A stretch of 64,000 nucleotides of DNA from Chondromyces crocatus (GTDB lineage Bacteria; Myxococcota_A; Polyangia; Polyangiales; Polyangiaceae): assembly GCF_001189295.1 (NCBI RefSeq), contig NZ_CP012159.1:1-64000 (forward strand), written 5' to 3'. Made by a program: the position numbers and the translations under genes. Positions within the stretch are counted from its first letter, which is position 1, and every line of letters starts with the position of its first letter. Positions 57,519 to 64,000 of this stretch are shown here, piece after piece. Below the pieces are notes generated by a model. It was not told the DNA's origin, did no database searches, and saw only the letters and a list, made by a program, of their open reading frames with translations.

Positions 57519-58937
57519 CTACCGGGGCTTGCGAGAGGCCGGGAGGGGCGGGTGGCGGTGGGAGGTGCCCAGCACGGGGCGCTCCTGGGTTTCGTTGACG
57601 GGTTCGAGATCAGCGAGCTCCATGCGGGTGGAGAGGAGGCCGAGGAGGACACGCGCTCCCCCGCGACCATCGAGTTCGCCGATGACGCCGAGCTTGCCCT
57701 CGAAGGGGCCCCGAAGCACGCGGACATTCGCGCCTTTGTCGAGCGGGCCGCCGGTCGAGCCGCCGCTCGCCGCACTCGTCTGCGGCTGAGGGCGTGTCTC
57801 CTGCGGCTCCTTCGGTCTGTCCGGTTGCAGCGGTGCGCGTTCCGGGCGCGGCCCTGCGGGAGGGGTCGCCTTGCCCCCCTGGGGGGAGCTGGCTCCCTGG
57901 CGCGAAGCGGGGCGGTTGAGCTGAGGGCCGTCCTGGGGACGACGCGCAGGCTGCGGTCGCGGCGCGCCCGGTTTGTCGGCCGAGGCGGAAGGACGCGGTC
58001 CGATCGAGCGGAACAGGTTCTCCAGCGTGGGGCGTCGCGCAGGGAGCGACTCGTCGAGACGCGTCTTGGCTTGCTCCATCGAGCGCTCGCGGGCAGCCGT
58101 CTGCTCGGCACGCCAGCGCTCGTTCTCGGCCTCGAGCTCGGCGTGGGCGCGGGCGCGCTCCTGCTCGACGCCCTCGATCCGGCGGTCGAGGGCGAGGTGG
58201 TCGTTCTCGCGCGACCAGGCGATCAGGCGGTAGATCGGCGCGAGCGCGGTGAGGGCGTCTTCCAGCTGGCCGTCGAGGATGTCGGTGTGCTCGACCGCCG
58301 CCTCACGAGGCACGGTCCAGCCGAGCCAGAGCGGCTCTTGGCCGTCCGTCGCGCGCCGCAAGAGGGGCACGAGCGCCTCTTCGGTGAGGGCGCTGCAGGC
58401 CACGCGCTCGTCCCTGGCGCTGCCTGCGCCGACACGAAACTGATCCGGCAGCGCGCGCAGAGCGGTCGCCAGATCGGCGGGCAGGGTCGAGTCCGCCTCG
58501 TCGAGGCGCGCGCGGAGGTTCTCCAGGTCGACCTTGGCCTCGGGGTGCACGGAGAGGCCGATCTCGATGTCGTGGGCCGTGATGCGCAGCGCGAGAAAGA
58601 CGTGCTGCCGTACAGCGCCGAACTCGTCGAACTCCGCGGCGATGGTTCTCCCTCGGGAGAGGAGCCGGTCCAGATCTTCTCTGGCCTTCTCGTCACGCCA
58701 GAAGAAGACCCACTGGCCGTCGACGCGGTAGCGGTTCCGGATCGAGGGGTGCTCGTCGGAGCCCTGGACGTCGACGGAGAAGCCCTGCTCGGCGAGCCGC
58801 GCCACGACACCACGCGCCCAGGTGAGGGCGCGCTGTTTGATGTCCATGCGAGGACGTGAGTAGGCCTTCGAGGTGGCTTTCGTCGGCGAGTAGGCGTCGA
58901 AGTCGCCGTCAGTGAGTCGCAGATTGGAAGAGCTCAT
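57519..58937 (-). CDS. KOW-motif protein with Pro-rich linker, function unknown
   Basis: The 472-residue protein has an alpha/beta N-terminal domain (about 1-245) that I do not recognise, a charged coiled-coil stretch (about 245-300, ERARAHAELEAENERWRAEQ), a long disordered Pro/Gln/Arg-rich linker (about 310-405) and a small C-terminal KOW fold (KGANVRVLRGPFEGKLGVIG, then ARVLLGLLSTRMELADLEPV). KOW domains occur in NusG, ribosomal and RNA-handling proteins, and this one could bind RNA, ribosomes or RNA polymerase, but it lacks the NusG N-terminal domain. The ATG at 58937 is one choice; another in-frame ATG lies at 58973. It heads an apparent operon with the ABC exporter genes, with only 18 bp between. 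Confidence 0.7.
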   Translation of the reverse strand: MSSSNLRLTDGDFDAYSPTKATSKAYSRPRMDIKQRALTWARGVVARLAEQGFSVDVQGSDEHPSIRNRYRVDGQWVFFWRDEKAREDLDRLLSRGRTIAAEFDEFGAVRQHVFLALRITAHDIEIGLSVHPEAKVDLENLRARLDEADSTLPADLATALRALPDQFRVGAGSARDERVACSALTEEALVPLLRRATDGQEPLWLGWTVPREAAVEHTDILDGQLEDALTALAPIYRLIAWSRENDHLALDRRIEGVEQERARAHAELEAENERWRAEQTAARERSMEQAKTRLDESLPARRPTLENLFRSIGPRPSASADKPGAPRPQPARRPQDGPQLNRPASRQGASSPQGGKATPPAGPRPERAPLQPDRPKEPQETRPQPQTSAASGGSTGGPLDKGANVRVLRGPFEGKLGVIGELDGRGGARVLLGLLSTRMELADLEPVNETQERPVLGTSHRHPPLPASRKPR

Positions 58938-59262
58938 GGCAGGGGCCCGCGTGACAGGGACGCGCGGCGCCAAGGTCTCCCACGGTTGGCCGAAGCATGG
59001 AAGCGCCCCGAATCGCCGGGGTGCCCCCTTGTCCCGTGAGGCTGTGGAGCCCCGTCACACCGACCGCGGGAAGGGCGCGGATGGTAGCTCGTGCCCTCGC
59101 GAAATCAAAGCCCGGTGGCTGCCTGTCCGACTCTTGACCCCCGGAGTGAGCATGTCACCGTAGCCGCCGTTCGATGTCCGGCTTCGCTGATCGTCAGCAG
59201 CGAGCATCCCACGGGGCGACGTGATGGAGGCCCCGTTCCCCTTGTCCACACGCCGAGAAGTC
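58938..59262. other. Divergent intergenic region, no gene recognised
   Basis: About 325 bp between the divergent KOW-protein and EYRSPM-repeat genes. It must hold the promoters of both, but I could not pick a convincing -35/-10 pair, terminator or RNA. Short open frames here have no recognisable product. Confidence 0.4.
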
Positions 59263-60165
59263 ATGGCAGAGCACGAAGCGGCAGAGCACGAAGCGGCAGA
59301 GCACGTAGACGCGCCCGATCCGACGGCGCCTCTGGCACGCGAAGAGCAGGCAGCGCAGACAGAGCACGCAGGAGAAGCGATCGCGAGCGATCATGAGCCG
59401 CCGAGAGCCAGCCTGGGGGAAGGAGAGGTCGGCGAGGTCGAGGAAAACGAGGAAGAAGAGAACCGGGGCAATGTGCGCCGCTCTCCCGGCAAGGCAGATC
59501 AAGGGTTGCCCGACGGCGCCGAGCCCCACCAGTTCCGTGCGCCACGCACCACGGGGAATCCCAACGAGTACCGGAGCCCGATGGTGGCGGAGCGCTCCTC
59601 CGAGTCGGACGAGTACAGGAGCCCGATGGCGGTGGGACGGGGGGGTGCCCCTGACGGACGCCGGGGCCCGACGAGCAATTCCGCTGGCCATCGGGGCCCG
59701 ATGGCGACGGGTCGAGGCGGTGCTCGGGGCGGTGCTCGCGGTGAGTACAGGAGCCCCATGGGCACCGGCCGCGGTGCGGGTCGAGGTGAATACCGGAGCC
59801 CGATGGTCGCAGGGCGACGCGGCGGGAGCGAGTACCGGAGCCCGATGATGACGGGCCGCTCGGGTGGAGACGCGGAGTACAGGAGCCCCATGGTGGGAGG
59901 TGAGCCTGCCCCGACGCCGCAAGTGCAACGCGGCGGGCGCGGTGGGCCTCCGGATCAAGGAGGGGCGCCGCGCGGACCGCAGCCCGTCAAGGGGAAGGGA
60001 AAGCGCGGCGGCGGTCAGGGCGCGGCGCGAGAGCGGGCGATGTTCCCGATCACCTGCGCGGGCTGTCAGAAGGCGGCAGAGGTGCCGTTCAAGCCGACGG
60101 AGGGACGCGAGGTGCTCTGTCAGGAGTGCTTCCGGGCACGCAAGCAGGAAGGTCAGGGGAGCTGA
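59263..60165 (+). CDS. EYRSPM-repeat protein with C-terminal CxxC-x17-CxxC zinc-ribbon domain
   Basis: I do not recognise the whole protein. The acidic N-terminus (with AEHE/AAEH repeats) is followed by a low-complexity Arg/Gly region holding six exact EYRSPM units and two degraded ones (RRGPT, HRGPM) spaced roughly 12-17 residues apart. The C-terminus has two CxxC pairs, CAGC and CQEC, separated by exactly 17 residues, matching the CxxC-x17-CxxC zinc-binding family (FPITCAGC, VPFKPTEGREVLC). The Arg/Gly-rich middle could bind RNA or other polyanions; that is inference. The start was taken at ATG 59263, after GAGAAG; GTG 59221 and ATG 59224 are in frame as well. It is convergent with the kinase gene. 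Confidence 0.75.
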   Translation: MAEHEAAEHEAAEHVDAPDPTAPLAREEQAAQTEHAGEAIASDHEPPRASLGEGEVGEVEENEEEENRGNVRRSPGKADQGLPDGAEPHQFRAPRTTGNPNEYRSPMVAERSSESDEYRSPMAVGRGGAPDGRRGPTSNSAGHRGPMATGRGGARGGARGEYRSPMGTGRGAGRGEYRSPMVAGRRGGSEYRSPMMTGRSGGDAEYRSPMVGGEPAPTPQVQRGGRGGPPDQGGAPRGPQPVKGKGKRGGGQGAARERAMFPITCAGCQKAAEVPFKPTEGREVLCQECFRARKQEGQGS

Positions 60166-60182
60166 CGGGCGCGCGAACTCGA

Positions 60183-60229
60183 GACCTGGGCCGATGACCT
60201 GAGGCGCGGCAGGCCTCGAAGGCCCAGGG

Positions 60230-60231
<2 letters not shown>
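60183..60231. terminator. Hairpin between the convergent repeat-protein and kinase genes
   Basis: GACCTGGGCC and GGCCCAGGGTC form a 10-bp stem with one bulged base between the two converging stop codons; the right arm touches the kinase stop. It may end transcription in both directions. There is no T tract. Confidence 0.35.
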
Positions 60232-62128
<1,897 letters not shown>

Positions 62129-62400
62129 CTGCTAACAGCGGGGACGAGAGCCGCATTCATGGTCCCGGGTACCCGTGCCAATGTAAAGTCCCGCCATCAC
62201 CAGGGTCCTCGGTCCACCGCGGGAGAGGTTACCTCTCCGGAGAGCCGGCCACGAGGAAAGACGGCGGTGGCGCGCAGAAGCCGCTACCGCCCGGCGCGCA
62301 TCGCGCTGGGGAAGAGGGCTCAACGGCACCGTCCGTGGGCAGGATCACGGTCCAGAAGGCTGTGGGGTGGCTCCGAACGCTGATCACCGTGGGCCAGCGC

Positions 62401-63255
62401 TCAGGCGGCGCGGAGGGCGACCAGCTGGAGGGCGATCTCCACGAACCCTCGCCCCATGGGAGAAGATGCAACGAACCGGGGGGGGACCGACATCCGCCCC
62501 AGATGCTCTCTCACGTTCGCGACCCCGAAGGTCGTCGTGAACGCTGCGAACGCCACGCCATCGTTTCCGCTGTCACCGACGAAGGCGTACCGCCGCAGGG
62601 CGCCGGTGGGGTCTTCCGCGAAGTGGCGAGAGAGAAGGCGGAGCACGCCCGTCGCTTTGTCCTCGACCTCGCGCGTGAGGTGGAGGTGGACGCTCGACAC
62701 GAGGGTCCGGACGCCCTGCTCGTGCGCGATGGCACGCATGCGCTCCACGTCGGCTGACGGGACCTGGCGGTGTTCGCCGATGTCCAAGGTGACGTCCGTC
62801 ACGCGGGCGCCATTGTCGTCGGCGAGGGCTGTTGCGGGAAAATCACGCACGAGGGCCTCCGCAAGGTCGAGCAGGGCAGCTCGCCGATCGCGTCGCGCGG
62901 CTGGATCGAGCGGATCGGCCATGCCGATCCGGGTGCCGGTGCCCTTCGTCGAAGTCGACGAAGAAGGAGAAGGAGCGGTCCGAGGAGGGGGTGGGAGCGG
63001 CTCCGGGATCAGCGCCAGGGCCCCGTTCTCGACCACGGTGGCGTCGAGGGGCCACTGACGCTGGATGACCTGTCCCCAGCCTGCAGGTCTGCCCGTGCAC
63101 GCGATGAGCCGGAGCCCGGACGCACGGAGTCGGAAGAGTGCGCTGTAGGTGGCCTCCGCCAGGGCGCCGTGATCGAGGACCGTGTCATCCAGGTCGAAGA
63201 CGATGCCGGCGAGGGCTCGCGCCGTCTCGACCGGGATGTCGGCGAGAGGTCTCAC
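62401..63255 (-). CDS. HAD-superfamily (IIB-type) phosphatase
   Basis: The 284-residue protein has the HAD nucleophile motif VFDLDDTVLD (Asp21 nucleophile, Asp23 acid/base), the motif II Thr in LIACTGRP, a cap region with an inserted Ser/Pro/Thr stretch, and the closing motif VGDSGNDGVAF with the metal-binding Asp pair. The closing GD-x-GND pattern is the Cof-type/sugar-phosphatase style (IIB), near mannosyl-3-phosphoglycerate or sucrose-phosphate phosphatases; the substrate cannot be fixed. The GTG at 63255 overlaps the stop of the methyltransferase gene (GTGA), so the two are coupled. Confidence 0.87.
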   Translation of the reverse strand: MRPLADIPVETARALAGIVFDLDDTVLDHGALAEATYSALFRLRASGLRLIACTGRPAGWGQVIQRQWPLDATVVENGALALIPEPLPPPPRTAPSPSSSTSTKGTGTRIGMADPLDPAARRDRRAALLDLAEALVRDFPATALADDNGARVTDVTLDIGEHRQVPSADVERMRAIAHEQGVRTLVSSVHLHLTREVEDKATGVLRLLSRHFAEDPTGALRRYAFVGDSGNDGVAFAAFTTTFGVANVREHLGRMSVPPRFVASSPMGRGFVEIALQLVALRAA

Positions 63256-64000
63256 AAGGTCTCGATCCGCGCGATGAGGCTCTTCAGGTAGAGGCCCTCG
63301 GGGAAGGCGGCTGGGACGGGGTGATCGGCTCCCTGGTAGTGGCGATCGAACACGGTGGCCTGCATGCGGGCGTCCCGAGCGCCCAGGGCGAGCGCGCGGG
63401 TCAGATCGTCGAGGCCGACGGCCCCCGAGCAGGAGCACATGATGAGCACGCCCCCAGGCCGGGTGGCGCGGCAGGCGGCCGCCGCAAGCGCTCGGTACGC
63501 GGGGAGGGCGCCCTCCTTCATGGCGCGGGTGGCCGCCAGCTTCGGCGGATCGCAGATGACGAGGTCGAAGGGCTCCTTGGAAGCGCGCGCCACAGCCTTG
63601 CGCGCGTCGTCGCGCGTGAACGAGATGCGCTCGAACAGGCCGTTTTCTCGCGCGCACTCGGCAGCGATCTCCAGGGCGACCGCGCTCTCGTCGATGGCGA
63701 CGACCTCGCGCGCCCCGCCCCGCGCCGCCGCCATCGCGAAGGTCCCGACGAAGGAGTAGAGGTCGAGGACGCGGGCGCCATGGGCCAGCTGCTCGACACG
63801 CGCCCGGAGGGGGCGCTGGTCGAGATAGAATCCGGTCTTCTGACCGAGGGAGAAGGGGATGGTGTACCGAAGGCCGCGCTCGGTGAAGCGGAGCCGATCC
63901 ACGGTCGGGTCGCCACGCACCACGCCGCTCCCGGGGGTGAAGCCTTCCATCCGCGCCGCCGCGGACGGGGTGCGATCGAGGATCGCCTTGGGAGCGAGGG
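63252..64000 (-). CDS. RlmI-like 23S rRNA (cytosine-C5) methyltransferase, 5' end beyond the window
   Basis: The frame is open to the right edge (LAPKAILDRTPSAAARMEGF continues into the edge), so the N-terminal PUA-type part is missing here. The visible 249 residues include the RlmI pattern: the FSLGQKTGFYLDQR segment, SAM motif VLDLYSFVGTFAMAA, the acidic AIDESAVAL, and the motif IV DPPKLA, followed by CSCSGAV and HPVPAAFPEGLYLKSL. The family methylates 23S rRNA C1962 in E. coli; homologues vary, so the exact base is unproven. Its stop overlaps the HAD phosphatase start. Confidence 0.88.
   Translation of the reverse strand, partial: LAPKAILDRTPSAAARMEGFTPGSGVVRGDPTVDRLRFTERGLRYTIPFSLGQKTGFYLDQRPLRARVEQLAHGARVLDLYSFVGTFAMAAARGGAREVVAIDESAVALEIAAECARENGLFERISFTRDDARKAVARASKEPFDLVICDPPKLAATRAMKEGALPAYRALAAAACRATRPGGVLIMCSCSGAVGLDDLTRALALGARDARMQATVFDRHYQGADHPVPAAFPEGLYLKSLIARIETL

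Overview
The window is GC-rich bacterial DNA whose first base is the A of the dnaA start codon, so it looks like coordinate 1 of a circular chromosome. Several features together point to a myxobacterium, most likely of the Sorangium/Polyangium group (order Polyangiales): large multidomain Ser/Thr kinases, a kinase-ATPase-histidine kinase giant, a hybrid NRPS/PKS locus, myxobacterial-type lipoproteins, a response regulator with an Ala/Pro linker, and repeat-filled gaps. That placement is inference from gene content; there is no rRNA in the window.

Layout. 1-12 kb: dnaA (+); a leftward set grpE, dnaK and a Ser/Thr kinase with ATPase and TPR regions; then argD (+), closely followed by a P-type ATPase-like protein that has lost its catalytic residues. 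12-18.5 kb: a degenerate repeat array, fur, a lipoprotein, an extensin-like protein, hrcA with a visible promoter, an RluA-type pseudouridine synthase and a response regulator. 18.7-24.2 kb: valS and a GT39-type membrane glycosyltransferase.

24.3-38.3 kb is a compact two-gene assembly line with a 4-base stop/start overlap. The first protein reads A-PCP-C-(adenylation remnant)-acyl-AMP ligase-KR-PCP. The second reads KS-AT(malonyl)-C-methyltransferase embedded in a dead KR-ACP-TE. Together they should make a small aminoacyl / alpha-hydroxyacyl / ketide product. It is followed by a giant protein (38.6-43.9 kb) in which a pseudokinase is fused to an ATPase, a GAF domain and an apparently active histidine kinase.

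43.8-49.9 kb: a fused uroporphyrinogen-III methyltransferase/synthase, a GYF-like protein, a CDP-alcohol phosphatidyltransferase, an 11-copy 42-bp hairpin repeat array, hemB with a mixed metal site, and a lipoprotein. 49.9-53.6 kb: an ECF42-type sigma factor operon with two duplicated YCII/DGPF proteins. Both copies are preceded by the same promoter-like motif (TGTCGA-N17-CGAC, 62 nt before the start codon). 53.7-59 kb: a heterodimeric ABC exporter preceded by a KOW-containing protein. 59-64 kb: an EYRSPM-repeat zinc-finger protein, a Ser/Thr kinase with a myxobacterial-type C-terminal domain, a HAD phosphatase and the 3' part of an RlmI-like rRNA methyltransferase that runs off the right edge.

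No tRNA, rRNA, insertion sequence, integrase or CRISPR array was seen.
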